This document shows positions 47,490 to 55,047 of a DNA stretch of 64,000 bases, in pieces (the first letter of the stretch is position 1; the number at the start of each line of letters is the position of its first letter). Source of the DNA: an uncultured Aquimarina sp. (GTDB lineage: Bacteria; Bacteroidota; Bacteroidia; Flavobacteriales; Flavobacteriaceae). The stretch lies in assembly GCA_947499005.1 (NCBI GenBank), contig CANMML010000011.1, positions 62,001 to 126,000 of the forward strand. Direction: 5' to 3'. The position numbers and the translations under genes are program-made. The notes below the pieces were generated by a model. The model saw only the letters and a program-made list of their open reading frames with translations, was not told the DNA's origin and made no database searches.

Positions 47490-47750
47490 CTACATCGCTG
47501 GTGGCGTGTAATGTCGCTCGTAGGCTAGTTGTAATAGTGTTTCCCGAAGGTTTAACACATCGTTAGCGAGGTATAGGTCTTTTACCTCGTTTTCTTCTAC
47601 ATAGTGAACCGTGATCGAATAACAATGAAGCAATGCCGCTTGCATAATAAAGGCATCTACTTGATTGCATTGGTCTACTAATTTTTGTTGTGCGGGTGTA
47701 AGCAGGACCATCTTTGATCCTGGCACTACATTTTCTTTCTTTTTGGACAT
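47490..47750 (-). CDS. TPAQ-family small phage protein, copy B
   Basis: 86 aa from ATG 47750, matching the start used in copy A; the frame extends 30 codons upstream into the structured leader and is not likely to be translated there. Contains TPAQ at 18-21, ALLHCYSITVHYVEENEVKD and LYLANDVLNLRETLLQLA, about 70 percent identical to copy A. Own promoter and pseudoknotted leader. Leads into the coiled-coil protein and terminase genes. Confidence 0.8.
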   Translation of the reverse strand: MSKKKENVVPGSKMVLLTPAQQKLVDQCNQVDAFIMQAALLHCYSITVHYVEENEVKDLYLANDVLNLRETLLQLAYERHYTPPAM

Positions 47751-47768
47751 CTCAAAAAATGTTGTAAG

Positions 47769-47900
47769 CGAGCATACCCCGTAGGGTTGTCCAAACAATT
47801 CTAGGAATTGGAGTACAAGCCTTTCGGACATGCTACCCATAGGGCATGCTCTTATTGTAAATATGTATATTCAGGATTGCTCCCAAAATTGTTTAGACAA
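47769..47900 (-). ncRNA. Pseudoknotted RNA leader, cassette B
   Basis: Follows TAAGTTTG (47903-47910). P1 pairs 47883-47900 with 47787-47805 (outer part TTGTCTAAACAATT with AATTGTTTGGACAA). The inner strand GAGCATGCCC (47842-47851) pairs with GGGGTATGCTC (47770-47780) beyond P1. GGA-GCAA-TCC and CC-GAAA-GG small hairpins are also present. Ends about 19 nt before the start codon. Confidence 0.7.
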
Positions 47901-47902
47901 TA

Positions 47903-47910
47903 CAAACTTA
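47903..47910 (-). promoter_or_regulatory. TAnnTTTG (-7) box of cassette B
   Basis: Minus-strand TAAGTTTG, 2 nt upstream of the P1 helix; -33 element unclear. Confidence 0.5.
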
Positions 47911-47974
47911 CAACTTTTTCGGAAATGTAATATTTGATTAAGACGATTACAAAAAGTCGATAGAAAACTATTGC

Positions 47975-47982
47975 TATATTTG
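47975..47982 (+). promoter_or_regulatory. TAnnTTTG (-7) box of plus-strand RNA
   Basis: TATATTTG, 3 nt before the P1 helix of the plus-strand RNA, back to back with the cassette B promoter about 65 nt away. Confidence 0.5.
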
Positions 47983-47985
47983 CGA

Positions 47986-48101
47986 ATCTCACCACTTAAT
48001 AAAACACCCGCAGCAGAAGACATATAGGCATGTCCTCCGCCTGCGGGTGTTTGCACTAAAAGTTAAGTGGTGAGATATTTAATTTTTGCGGAGGACTTTT
48101 T
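47986..48101 (+). ncRNA. Plus-strand pseudoknotted RNA
   Basis: P1: ATCTCACCACTTAA (47986-47999) with TTAAGTGGTGAGAT (48063-48076), 14 perfect pairs. P2 inside: AACACCCGCAG (48003-48013) with CTGCGGGTGTT (48041-48051), 11 perfect pairs. GTCCTCCGC in the P2 loop (48032-48040) is a perfect match to GCGGAGGAC (48088-48096) beyond P1, followed by TTTTT. Same topology as the four leaders but no sequence similarity. Precedes a tiny lipoprotein ORF. Because helices read on both strands, the strand is set by the promoter box and T-run. Confidence 0.65.
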
Positions 48102-48118
48102 CTACTTCCTGTACTTTC

Positions 48119-48152
48119 CTAAAAAAAGCCCATCACTTTCGCAACGGGCTTT
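48119..48152 (+). terminator. Terminator-like hairpin before small lipoprotein ORF
   Basis: AAAAAAGCCC and GGGCTTT pair across a loop of about 15 nt; the T-run is short. It could end or attenuate the plus-strand RNA. Confidence 0.55.
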
Positions 48153-48192
48153 CCAACTTAAAATAACTAAACTTAAACTAAATGAAACTATT

Positions 48193-48306
48193 ATGAATAA
48201 AAACTACTTTAATGCTTTCTTTCTAGTTGTGGCGATGTTATGCACCGCTTTGGTTTCCGTTAGTTGTAATAACCAATCGATTCGTTGTACGCTGTCTGCT
48301 TGCTGA
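48193..48306 (+). CDS. Tiny lipoprotein ORF, 37 aa
   Basis: ATG 48193. NKNYFNAFFLVVAMLCTALVS is a convincing lipoprotein signal with the lipid Cys in SVSCNN, followed by only a dozen residues ending IRCTLSAC. It is convergent with and overlaps the 3' end of the minus-strand gene 48204-48506. The C-terminal IRC...C echoes the 54-aa lipoprotein at 35462. It may be a real short lipoprotein or the stump of a longer one. Confidence 0.42.
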   Translation: MNKNYFNAFFLVVAMLCTALVSVSCNNQSIRCTLSAC

Positions 48307-48506
48307 ATAAGACTAGTAATTTGATCGTCTTTTAGCTTCGCTTTTTTCAACACCTCGAAACTTTTTTCGTTTACTTGAATGAAGGGAAATACAGTACTTA
48401 AAGCTAGTGCCACCAATGTCTGGTTCGATAGCTTTTTAGTGGTATCGATGAATCCTATATTGGGTACTCGATAATTACCGGGTCTAATTTCAAATGAATC
48501 GTTCAT
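48204..48506 (-). CDS. Hypothetical phage protein after tail gene
   Basis: 100 aa; starts NDSFEIRPGNYRVPNIGFID and continues with a hydrophobic helix (QTLVALALSTVFPFIQV). It lies 12 nt downstream of the putative tail-tube gene, where a tail-assembly chaperone or tail accessory protein could be expected. The last 30 or so codons are antisense to the tiny lipoprotein signal sequence, so the native end may have been altered. Confidence 0.58.
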   Translation of the reverse strand: MNDSFEIRPGNYRVPNIGFIDTTKKLSNQTLVALALSTVFPFIQVNEKSFEVLKKAKLKDDQITSLIQQADSVQRIDWLLQLTETKAVHNIATTRKKALK

Positions 48507-48518
48507 ATCAAACTGAAA

Positions 48519-49091
48519 TTAAGGTATTGGCGTAAATTCGGTAATCGAACCGTCATAAACAGGTGCTGGGCTACCTGATACAGACTCAATAACAAAACTC
48601 ATTTCTTTAGATGAATCTTTAGCATCACCAGAAGTTGCTTTTTGCTCGTTCATGTATGCTGGACGCTTTGCCGTTCCTATCTGTTTACGTGTTCCATCTG
48701 ATTCCGTAACGATGTAAATACAGGCTTTATTAAGGTATTTTCTAGCGTAACCAATGTTTCGTTTACCTGTACCAGCTACTGTATAAGTGAACATATTTTT
48801 ATACGATTTACGACCTAAACCACCTACGGCTTCGTCGTCAACTTTACCTACATCAGCTACTGCTTTGATTTTAAAAAAACCTTTACCCGTTTTGAAGATA
48901 TGCGAATCTACTATAGTTCCTGCAGCTTCTAAAGAAGTAACATCTGCAAGGTTCGGTAATTTGGCAATTCCATCCACTTCGAAATCCTCAACATAAGCAG
49001 CATAAATTTCGTGTTCAGCGATACCAGGGGTAAATTCTTCGTTTGGACAAACGTCTATGTTTTCAGGTACTATATTATCTTGACTTGCCAT
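48519..49091 (-). CDS. Putative major tail (tube) protein
   Basis: 190 aa, beta-rich, with EIYAAYVEDFEVDGIAKLP near 28-46, GKGFFKIKAVADVGKVDDEA near 69-88, and a C-terminal SFVIESVSGSPAPVYDG. Size, beta pattern and location two genes after the capsid fit a tail tube protein; no specific family recognised. Five nt from the preceding Ala-rich protein. Confidence 0.55.
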   Translation of the reverse strand: MASQDNIVPENIDVCPNEEFTPGIAEHEIYAAYVEDFEVDGIAKLPNLADVTSLEAAGTIVDSHIFKTGKGFFKIKAVADVGKVDDEAVGGLGRKSYKNMFTYTVAGTGKRNIGYARKYLNKACIYIVTESDGTRKQIGTAKRPAYMNEQKATSGDAKDSSKEMSFVIESVSGSPAPVYDGSITEFTPIP

Positions 49092-49096
49092 AATAA

Positions 49097-49537
49097 TTAA
49101 GAATAAACAGGTTCTACAAATGATGAATTACCATTAATCAACGTATTCATAAGCTCATCGTTTTTCATAATTGCTGCCTGAGTGTATGTTTTACCATCGA
49201 TATTCATGGTCTTTGGCGCGGTTTCCGAAAAACGGTATTTGCGCTCGTCTTCTCCAGTAAACGTAGGTTTCGGAAGATCGTTTTCAGCCGCTAAAGCTTC
49301 TGCCTTTTTATCGGCAGCGTCTTGCTTTGCAGCTTCTGCCGCCTTTACTGCTGCATCTGCTTTTTTCTCGGCATCTGCTGCGGCTTTTTGGGCTTTCTTT
49401 ACCTCGGATGCAGTTGGCTTTTTAGCTTCTTCTTTTGCTCCGGTAGTAGTAGTAGGAGCAGTTGTTTCTGTTCCTACCTGTGCTGTGGTATCAGCTCCTT
49501 TAGTTTCCTCAGGAGCTGTGTTTGGGTTTTCTGCCAT
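49097..49537 (-). CDS. Ala/Lys-rich coiled-coil phage protein
   Basis: 146 aa. Residues about 1-35 are Thr/Glu-rich, 36-90 are an Ala/Lys coiled coil (ASEVKKAQKAAADAEKKADA), and 90-146 form a small domain (FSETAPKTMNIDGKTYTQAA). Lies directly after the capsid gene (gap 10 nt). It may be a capsid decoration or head-completion protein; the low-complexity part resembles scaffold-like linkers. Confidence 0.58.
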   Translation of the reverse strand: MAENPNTAPEETKGADTTAQVGTETTAPTTTTGAKEEAKKPTASEVKKAQKAAADAEKKADAAVKAAEAAKQDAADKKAEALAAENDLPKPTFTGEDERKYRFSETAPKTMNIDGKTYTQAAIMKNDELMNTLINGNSSFVEPVYS

Positions 49538-49547
49538 GATTTAAGGA

Positions 49548-50549
49548 TTAAACGGTTACACCATCGAAGTTGTAATACTTTTGATTAAGTTCTGCAGAAC
49601 CTAATCCTAAAGTTCCATCAGCATAATTACTGACAAACACTTGCTGGTTGATTAGGAAATCTAAACCAAGTGTGAATTCCATAAAAATTTTGACTTGATA
49701 GTCTAATTTTTGGATATCTGTAATACTTGCAGGATTGTCGATGTCGTCAATTAAGCGCACCATGTTTCCCTCAGTAGTTGCCCAAATTAAATCACCATCG
49801 TAATCTTTAAGACCTACGATTGGTAACTTCAACAATCGTGTTTTCATTTGGTCGTTTAAAAACTTATTGTCTCCAAATCGCTCTTCGTACGCCAATTGGT
49901 AACGCTCTTTGTTGTATTCAGACATAAAGACTGCTTTGATCTTTCTACGAGCATGACGCGGCAGAGCTCTTTCGAATTTAGTAACCTCGTCTAAGATGTT
50001 GTTATCCGTTAATCCGTTTAATGGAATCTTGAACGCTGGATGATCTGTGTTCGCTAAAATAGCATTGATAACAGCGATGATACCATTCATAGAATTTCCG
50101 TAAACACCTAAGTTATTAGAGTCATAGGTACCATTGACAGAAAGGTCTGCAACATCAGAAGTTACTTTTGGAAGTAATTCGTTGTCAAAAACATATTTTG
50201 AAAATGGCATTTCTTGCGGAGACTTTCCTTCCGCGTATAATTCCCCAAAATATGAGTTACGGATGTCTGCGGGTACTAAGGCAAAATTTACTTTTTGATG
50301 AAAAGCTTCAAGTTTTTTGTGCGCAATGCTAATACCACCTAATTCATTCCAAGAAGAACCGAATCCCTGCACTACATTGGTTATTAATGAATGCGCGCTT
50401 GGGTACTGCCCTTTAATTTTAGAAATTGTTTTGGCATACTTGAAAATTTCAATTTCTGGACTATTGATAGCGCCAGGAATTAATCTCTTATTATCAGCTA
50501 AGTGAACATTTAGTTCTTTAACCACATCTGCTAATTGAACTGTAGCCAT
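49548..50549 (-). CDS. Major capsid protein
   Basis: 333 aa. Immediately downstream (2 nt) of the protease/scaffold gene, the standard place for the capsid gene. Visible patterns are consistent with an E. coli phage lambda gpE- or HK97-like coat: LVPADIRNSYFGELYAEG near 90-107, RHARRKIKAVFMSEYNKERYQ near 200-220, and a final beta section with VKIFMEFTLGLDFLINQQVF. Family not pinned down by motif. Confidence 0.75.
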   Translation of the reverse strand: MATVQLADVVKELNVHLADNKRLIPGAINSPEIEIFKYAKTISKIKGQYPSAHSLITNVVQGFGSSWNELGGISIAHKKLEAFHQKVNFALVPADIRNSYFGELYAEGKSPQEMPFSKYVFDNELLPKVTSDVADLSVNGTYDSNNLGVYGNSMNGIIAVINAILANTDHPAFKIPLNGLTDNNILDEVTKFERALPRHARRKIKAVFMSEYNKERYQLAYEERFGDNKFLNDQMKTRLLKLPIVGLKDYDGDLIWATTEGNMVRLIDDIDNPASITDIQKLDYQVKIFMEFTLGLDFLINQQVFVSNYADGTLGLGSAELNQKYYNFDGVTV

Positions 50550-50551
50550 AA

Positions 50552-51886
50552 TTATTTTGTTTGATAGATTGAACTTTTGAAATTGTAATCAGCATTCTGC
50601 TGTGCGTCTGGATCTTCTCCAGTACCCGTGTGAGTTGTTCCGGGTTGTCCATTCATTTCGGCAATACGTGCTTGTATTGCTTCGTTGTCCGCGTCTTTTT
50701 CTAAGCCTATCGACTGAGCGATTTCAGCTAAAAAAGTTGTGGTTGCTGTTTGTTTAGCTTCTAAATCGGTATTGGTTTGTTGAAGACCATCGATTTCAGT
50801 TGCTTTCGCATCTAATGCAATTTTGTGAGCAGCTTCCGCATCTTGTAACGCTTTCGCAGATGATGCCATGTTTGCTTCCAAATCTTGCAATTGTTGTGCG
50901 TTCAAGTAAGTGCCTTTATCATTGGCACCTAGTGCAGTTTGCAACCCAAGGGCAGCATGCACTAACGGTAAGTCGCTTGTTTGCATTGTCGTATTTGAAT
51001 TTTGATTATTTACTTGTGATAGTTCGACCACCTTTTCAATGGCGTCTTGTAAGGTTCCAATCTGATCGATTAAACCTTTTTCGAGTGCTTCTTCTGCGTT
51101 AAAGTCTTCGCCAGATAGAGCAGCTTCATCGGTTAAATTTCTGGAAGACTTAATATGTTGCAAAAACTCTTCGTTGAAAGGATCTAAGTGCTTTTGAACA
51201 ATTAAAGCAACCCTTTTCTCTCTATCTTCCTGTCTGCTAATGAAGTTCTTTAGTATAGATTTCGTTGCATAAATTTCATCTACAACAAAGCCATTTTTTT
51301 CATAGTACCCGGTATAGTCAACATATACAGTCATTGTACCAATACTACCAATAGCATGAGCTCGTTTTTGAGCAATAATATAATCGGTACCAGCAGCAAT
51401 ATAATAAGCTGCACTTGCCAACATTCCATCAGAAAAGGTAACGACGGGTTTAGGGTATTCTAATAAATACTCGTGCATTTCAGGAGTATTTACAGCTTGA
51501 CCACCACCACTATCGATATCTAAGACAATTCCTTTGATATTAGAATTACCTTTCATGGAATCTAAACGATCCATAATAGTTTGTGTACCAACTGGACCAC
51601 AAGCTTGATCGTATTTATAGATACCATGTTTTATTTCGTAAATAGCTACTGCACCAGGACTACTTGTTGAGTTAGAAGTATCATTTATATTTTCTTCTGA
51701 ATCATCTATATTAAGTACTCTAACGAAATCCTTCTGTTCTGAAGCTTTCGGTAATTGATTTTTTGACAACAAATTGCTCAGCATTGGCTTAAGTGTCTGC
51801 ATGTACTGAGGATGCACATACCAAGGAGAGCTTAATAAAGAATGAATATTTGTTGTAGACATTGAATAACCATTAATGTTACCCAA
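50552..51886 (-). CDS. S49-family prohead protease fused to scaffold-like domain
   Basis: 444 aa. SppA/ClpP-type protease: VLDIDSGGGQAVNTPEM near 121-137, nucleophile Ser158 in SDGMLASAAYYIAAG, and AHAIGSIGTMTVYVD near 176-190 with the region of the catalytic base. Residues about 300-444 are a helical, Ala/Gln/Glu-rich segment ending in a PDAQQNADY tail, as expected for a scaffold cut off during capsid maturation. Upstream of the capsid gene. Confidence 0.88.
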   Translation of the reverse strand: MGNINGYSMSTTNIHSLLSSPWYVHPQYMQTLKPMLSNLLSKNQLPKASEQKDFVRVLNIDDSEENINDTSNSTSSPGAVAIYEIKHGIYKYDQACGPVGTQTIMDRLDSMKGNSNIKGIVLDIDSGGGQAVNTPEMHEYLLEYPKPVVTFSDGMLASAAYYIAAGTDYIIAQKRAHAIGSIGTMTVYVDYTGYYEKNGFVVDEIYATKSILKNFISRQEDREKRVALIVQKHLDPFNEEFLQHIKSSRNLTDEAALSGEDFNAEEALEKGLIDQIGTLQDAIEKVVELSQVNNQNSNTTMQTSDLPLVHAALGLQTALGANDKGTYLNAQQLQDLEANMASSAKALQDAEAAHKIALDAKATEIDGLQQTNTDLEAKQTATTTFLAEIAQSIGLEKDADNEAIQARIAEMNGQPGTTHTGTGEDPDAQQNADYNFKSSIYQTK

Positions 51887-51919
51887 TATTACCGCTATAC
51901 TAAGGGGATAAAAAGGACA

Positions 51920-52447
51920 CTAAATTGTGCGCGCCAATGTGAAAGCTAACCCATTATTAACGAATGCAACATTTAAACGACCTAAACGCTTAGTTTTTCC
52001 GTACACTTTTGCTGCCAGACTAATTTGATAACCATGGTATTGTGTTGCTCTTGGATTTACTTCTTTGTACGAAAATATTAGAGGGGTAACCTTAGTGCCG
52101 TAAATAGCAGTTTCTTCTTCAGAATATACAATTCCTATCACGGGTTCGTTGTGGAAACTATCGAAGAGATCTTCGGCATGTTGTGACTGGCCAATAACAT
52201 CGAAATTCATTTTAACATCGGAATACTTTCCCATTTTACCCGATTTGTGTGATACACGGGGTGTAAGGTTATCAGGCAGTAATTTAATATGTAAAGCATC
52301 TGCACTTTCGGGAATGTTATTAATAATTTCTATTAAACGTTCTTCGTGTGTGTGTTCGTTAAAGTCAGACAAATGCTTGCGATGTACGATCACTATACTT
52401 TTAAAAAACTTTATATTTTCTGGACAATTATCAAATGAATGTATCAT
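51920..52447 (-). CDS. Hypothetical phage protein, 175 aa
   Basis: No recognised family. Contains IVIVHRKHLSDFNEHTHEERL near 18-38 and AAKVYGKTKRLGRLNVAFVNN near 145-165. It is second in the late operon, overlapping the preceding gene by 4 nt (ATGA). The stop codon is part of an AAAAGGACACTA motif (51911-51922). Confidence 0.62.
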   Translation of the reverse strand: MIHSFDNCPENIKFFKSIVIVHRKHLSDFNEHTHEERLIEIINNIPESADALHIKLLPDNLTPRVSHKSGKMGKYSDVKMNFDVIGQSQHAEDLFDSFHNEPVIGIVYSEEETAIYGTKVTPLIFSYKEVNPRATQYHGYQISLAAKVYGKTKRLGRLNVAFVNNGLAFTLARTI

Positions 52448-52929
52448 GCGGTAAATAGTAACTCTAGTTGTGGGGTGTTGAAATGCTCGCGTTCTGTTTT
52501 TCTGCGTTTAAAATCTCTATATAAAGAGTCTAATTCAAAATCATCTTCGGTTAATCTATATTCTTTCATAAAGGCCCTCATAGCATTTAAGAAAGTGTCT
52601 TCGCATTTGATCTTAGCACAAAAACAATGAGAAAATAATTCTTCTCGAAAGCATTTGTCAAAAACACTATTGAATGCATTGGCTATTTTAGGTGAAATAT
52701 ATTGCCCGTTTTGCAAATAGAACTCATCATGTACAGTTACTTTAAATACCTTAGAATCTTTAACTGTTTCGTGTTCTAAATCTTCATTTGGCGAAAGCAT
52801 GCATAATAAAATACTACCTACGAAGTTTTTTCTTGTAGCTATTGCATTATCAGTTCCTGTTTTGCAAACCAAATATTTGTAAACGTGTCTACTAACAGGG
52901 AATTTGTATGTGATAGAAAAAGAGGACAT
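52444..52929 (-). CDS. First gene of late operon, hypothetical
   Basis: 161 aa with SSFSITYKFPVSRHVYKYLVC at the start and a helical C-terminal half (LNAMRAFMKEYRLTEDDFELD). No family recognised. It starts about 26 nt after the CATTTTG-TAT-CAAAATG palindrome and directly below the TGTAACA array, so it is probably the first gene under late control. Confidence 0.65.
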   Translation of the reverse strand: MSSFSITYKFPVSRHVYKYLVCKTGTDNAIATRKNFVGSILLCMLSPNEDLEHETVKDSKVFKVTVHDEFYLQNGQYISPKIANAFNSVFDKCFREELFSHCFCAKIKCEDTFLNAMRAFMKEYRLTEDDFELDSLYRDFKRRKTEREHFNTPQLELLFTA

Positions 52930-52954
52930 CTTGTTTGGTTTGTATAAAATTAAT

Positions 52955-52971
52955 CATTTTGTATCAAAATG
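52955..52971. promoter_or_regulatory. Operator-like palindrome before the late operon
   Basis: CATTTTG-TAT-CAAAATG, perfect 7+3+7 inverted repeat just upstream of the first late gene. Confidence 0.5.
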
Positions 52972-53029
52972 AGTACGTTTTGAATTCGGATAAATACAAA
53001 ACGCTAACTGAATAAACCCGTAAGTAAAC

Positions 53030-53231
53030 TGTAACATTGTAACACCTAAGATGAGCCCTTTATTTATAAGGCTTTCGGCGTTACACCGTTTTGTAACACT
53101 TGGTTTTTATTTTTGTAATTTCTGTAACACTTTATTTTTGTTACACTTTTTCTGTAACATTGTTACAGAATTAAATATAAACTGTAACACTTAAATAGTA
53201 GTAATAATCAGTGTTTCGGCGATTTGTTACA
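53030..53231. repeat. TGTAACA/TGTTACA heptamer array
   Basis: Nine perfect heptamers (positions 53030, 53038, 53092, 53123, 53139, 53153, 53161, 53183, 53225; three as TGTTACA, the rest TGTAACA) plus a partial one at 53080 within about 200 bp. Two form the perfect palindrome CTGTAACA-t-TGTTACAG (53152-53168). The array lies in the only divergent gap of the prophage. It is likely a multi-site protein-binding region: phage replication origin (iterons) or late-operon control. Confidence 0.82.
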
Positions 53232-53312
53232 GAATTACATTTTTTTTACAGTTTATAAGTTTTTGGGGTAAAAGGGGAGGAAAGCCCGTATTTGAGTATT
53301 AAAAAATGAAGA

Positions 53313-53513
53313 ATGGGTCTAGAGATCGAAGTAATAGAGGTTAGTTTTATTCCATTTGAAGAATCGGATTATCACCGTGACAGAATAGATCTGTTTAAAT
53401 ATAAAATGAAGTGGTTTTTTGACGACACATGGTCGCCTATGATCTCTGGTAAAGTCCTGGTAACTTTTCAATATAATCCGGTTACAGGAAAATTCACAAA
53501 AAAGAGCTATTAG
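53313..53513 (+). CDS. Small plus-strand phage protein next to control region
   Basis: 66 aa, acidic/aromatic (EIEVIEVSFIPFEESDYHRD, then KMKWFFDDTWSPMISGK). Only plus-strand gene of good coding character between the early and late regions, with a start 80 bp from the heptamer array. The stop lies inside a terminator hairpin. No family recognised; a regulatory role is possible from its location. Confidence 0.55.
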   Translation: MGLEIEVIEVSFIPFEESDYHRDRIDLFKYKMKWFFDDTWSPMISGKVLVTFQYNPVTGKFTKKSY

Positions 53514-53537
53514 ACTTTTTCTAATAGCTCTTAAAGA
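53502..53537. terminator. Bidirectional terminator at end of the early operon
   Basis: AAGAGCTATTAG (53502-53513) and CTAATAGCTCTT (53521-53532) pair perfectly. On the minus strand the stem is followed by seven T, so it chiefly ends the early operon; it also covers the stop of the plus-strand gene. Confidence 0.85.
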
Positions 53538-53560
53538 TATAAGCTTGATTTGTGTTCATT

Positions 53561-54178
53561 TTAATCATTAAAAGCAAACATAGTGTTCTCGTTATTATAC
53601 CATCTCTTTTTTCCGTTGTCATCAACGATTTTAAAAGAGTCATGACTTAAATCGATAACTTCATAGTCCTTGCCATTTGTTAAGGCTGAATGTGCCCATG
53701 CCTTGATGCATTTAACTGAATTTACTTTCTGCATGTAAGATGGAATAGGTTTGCCCTTATAAGTCTTTCTAATGACTGTCTTAGCATCTTTCTTATGTAT
53801 ACGCTTATAACTAGGATTACCTATAACATCATTGGCGCTTGTTGTAAAAAAATCTCCGCTTTCTGATTCAAAAGCAATACCAACTAAAAAATCCTCTTTA
53901 CTTGAAATGTTAGTTACTCGAATGTTAGTTATTTTATATTCTTCACCATCGATAGAGTACCAGTCATTAACATTAAGTTCACCAACGTTATCATCATTTA
54001 CTACTTTCCATCGCCCATTTCTAACAAAGCTCTTAGACACTACATAGCGCTTATCCTTGTCATCTTTAATTACATAATCATAGATGAGCTTTTTTATTAC
54101 AGTGTATTGCTTATTCAAAGTAAGCCTTGACGCCCTTACATCTAATTCCACAGGTGTTATTACAATTTTTTTTTCCAT
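53561..54178 (-). CDS. Hypothetical phage protein with two SH3-like repeats
   Basis: 205 aa. Two similar segments, LTLNKQYTVIKKLIYDYVIK near 19-38 and LTNGKDYEVIDLSHDSFKIV near 166-185, each followed by a (V/I)xDDxxK(K)R motif, resemble small SH3-like beta-barrels seen in many phage proteins. Last gene of the early region. Function unknown. Confidence 0.62.
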   Translation of the reverse strand: MEKKIVITPVELDVRASRLTLNKQYTVIKKLIYDYVIKDDKDKRYVVSKSFVRNGRWKVVNDDNVGELNVNDWYSIDGEEYKITNIRVTNISSKEDFLVGIAFESESGDFFTTSANDVIGNPSYKRIHKKDAKTVIRKTYKGKPIPSYMQKVNSVKCIKAWAHSALTNGKDYEVIDLSHDSFKIVDDNGKKRWYNNENTMFAFND

Positions 54179-54225
54179 GAGTTTTTTGATTTATTCAAAT
54201 ATCAGGATACTAACCCATAGTGTTT

Positions 54226-54345
54226 TACGGAATACCGTAGATTGAATAAATTAATCTAGACGACATCTGTGTCGTTGACGTAAAAGGGATATAGTGGTGT
54301 ATATTCCCCCTATTTGAGCGGATAACACACACTAGTGTGTGTTAT
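54226..54345. promoter_or_regulatory. Cluster of palindromes upstream of the 205-aa gene
   Basis: Three separate perfect inverted repeats: TACGG-aata-CCGTA (54226-54239), ACGACA-tctg-TGTCGT (54260-54275), and a 24-bp palindrome centred on CTAG with ACACAC/GTGTGT arms (54322-54345). No T-runs follow, so operators or recombinase sites are more likely than terminators. Confidence 0.5.
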
Positions 54346-54375
54346 TTACTTATTGTGTGTAATAGGTTAAATTAC

Positions 54376-54663
54376 CTATTGCCAATACATATCTTCTTCT
54401 TGCATCTTATAGTCAAGTAAGTGCTTTTCACATTTAATATATTCTTTCATTTCATCTTCCTGTTCTTTTAGTGCGTACTTGCTGACTTCTGCGCCACACC
54501 TACAACACACAACAATAGGTATAGTTAATTTTTTAACCAATCCATCTACTAAATCCCCAAACACAAATCCATTTGCAATTATGTACCTATTGTCTAATGA
54601 GTCTTTAACTATGTGTTTACTCAAATACTCACTTATTATTGTTCTAATCTCTTGTTCTTTCAT
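54376..54663 (-). CDS. Small zinc-ribbon-like phage protein
   Basis: 95 aa. CxxC (VVCCRCGAEV) followed about 30 residues later by CxxH (IKCEKHLLDY), a zinc-knuckle pattern. N-terminus is helical (EQEIRTIISEYLSKHIVKD). Function unknown. Confidence 0.6.
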   Translation of the reverse strand: MKEQEIRTIISEYLSKHIVKDSLDNRYIIANGFVFGDLVDGLVKKLTIPIVVCCRCGAEVSKYALKEQEDEMKEYIKCEKHLLDYKMQEEDMYWQ

Positions 54664-54721
54664 TTCAGTTTATTTATCCGTTAAAAACCTAACCATACCA
54701 AAGCCCATTATCTGCAAGAAA

Positions 54722-54988
54722 TCAATTAAAGTGCATAAAGTTCATATCATTCTTATCCATATCAGCAGGTATTAAATCAGGTATCAATTCTAAAGCTCCA
54801 CATATTTTAAAGTAGTTCTCCAATTCCATTTTAGTTTCAAACTTAAAATTCCTAGTTAAAGTTGATCTATTAACTCCAATAAGTTTAGCTAATTTTGCTG
54901 TAGATATTCCCTTACTTTCCATGATTTTCTCCATGTATTTAAAGGTTATCTCCATTCCACTACGTGCTGATTGATTATATTTGCTCAT
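54722..54988 (-). CDS. Helix-turn-helix regulator (Cro/CI type)
   Basis: 88 aa. HTH stretch MESKGISTAKLAKLIGVNRS then TLTRNFKFETKMELENYFKI near 23-60. Start could also be the Met at residue 12. Probable phage repressor or Cro-like factor, possibly binding palindromes in this region. Candidate site not identified with certainty. Confidence 0.78.
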   Translation of the reverse strand: MSKYNQSARSGMEITFKYMEKIMESKGISTAKLAKLIGVNRSTLTRNFKFETKMELENYFKICGALELIPDLIPADMDKNDMNFMHFN

Positions 54989-55019
54989 ATCGTTTAATTT
55001 AAACGGTTGTTTTCAACAA

Positions 55020-55047
55020 ACATAAGCCCCTTTCGGGGCTTTATTTA
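55020..55047. terminator. AAGCCCC hairpin after the 150-aa gene
   Basis: AAGCCCC-ttt-cGGGGCTT, perfect stem; TTTATTT follows on the plus strand. Works for the minus-strand gene ending at 55048 or as a repeat of the hairpin at its 5' end. Confidence 0.65.

Noticed and set aside
47871-48056. Minus-strand 61-aa ORF over the plus-strand RNA
   Set aside because: It lies on the structured RNA segment and its translation is low-complexity without similarity to neighbours.
53030-53231. CRISPR array
   Set aside because: Repeats are only 7 bp, in both orientations, with irregular spacing and no cas genes.
54722-54988. Assigning the HTH protein as CI repressor with named operators
   Set aside because: Fold is plausible, but no operator sequence can be tied to it from the sequence alone.
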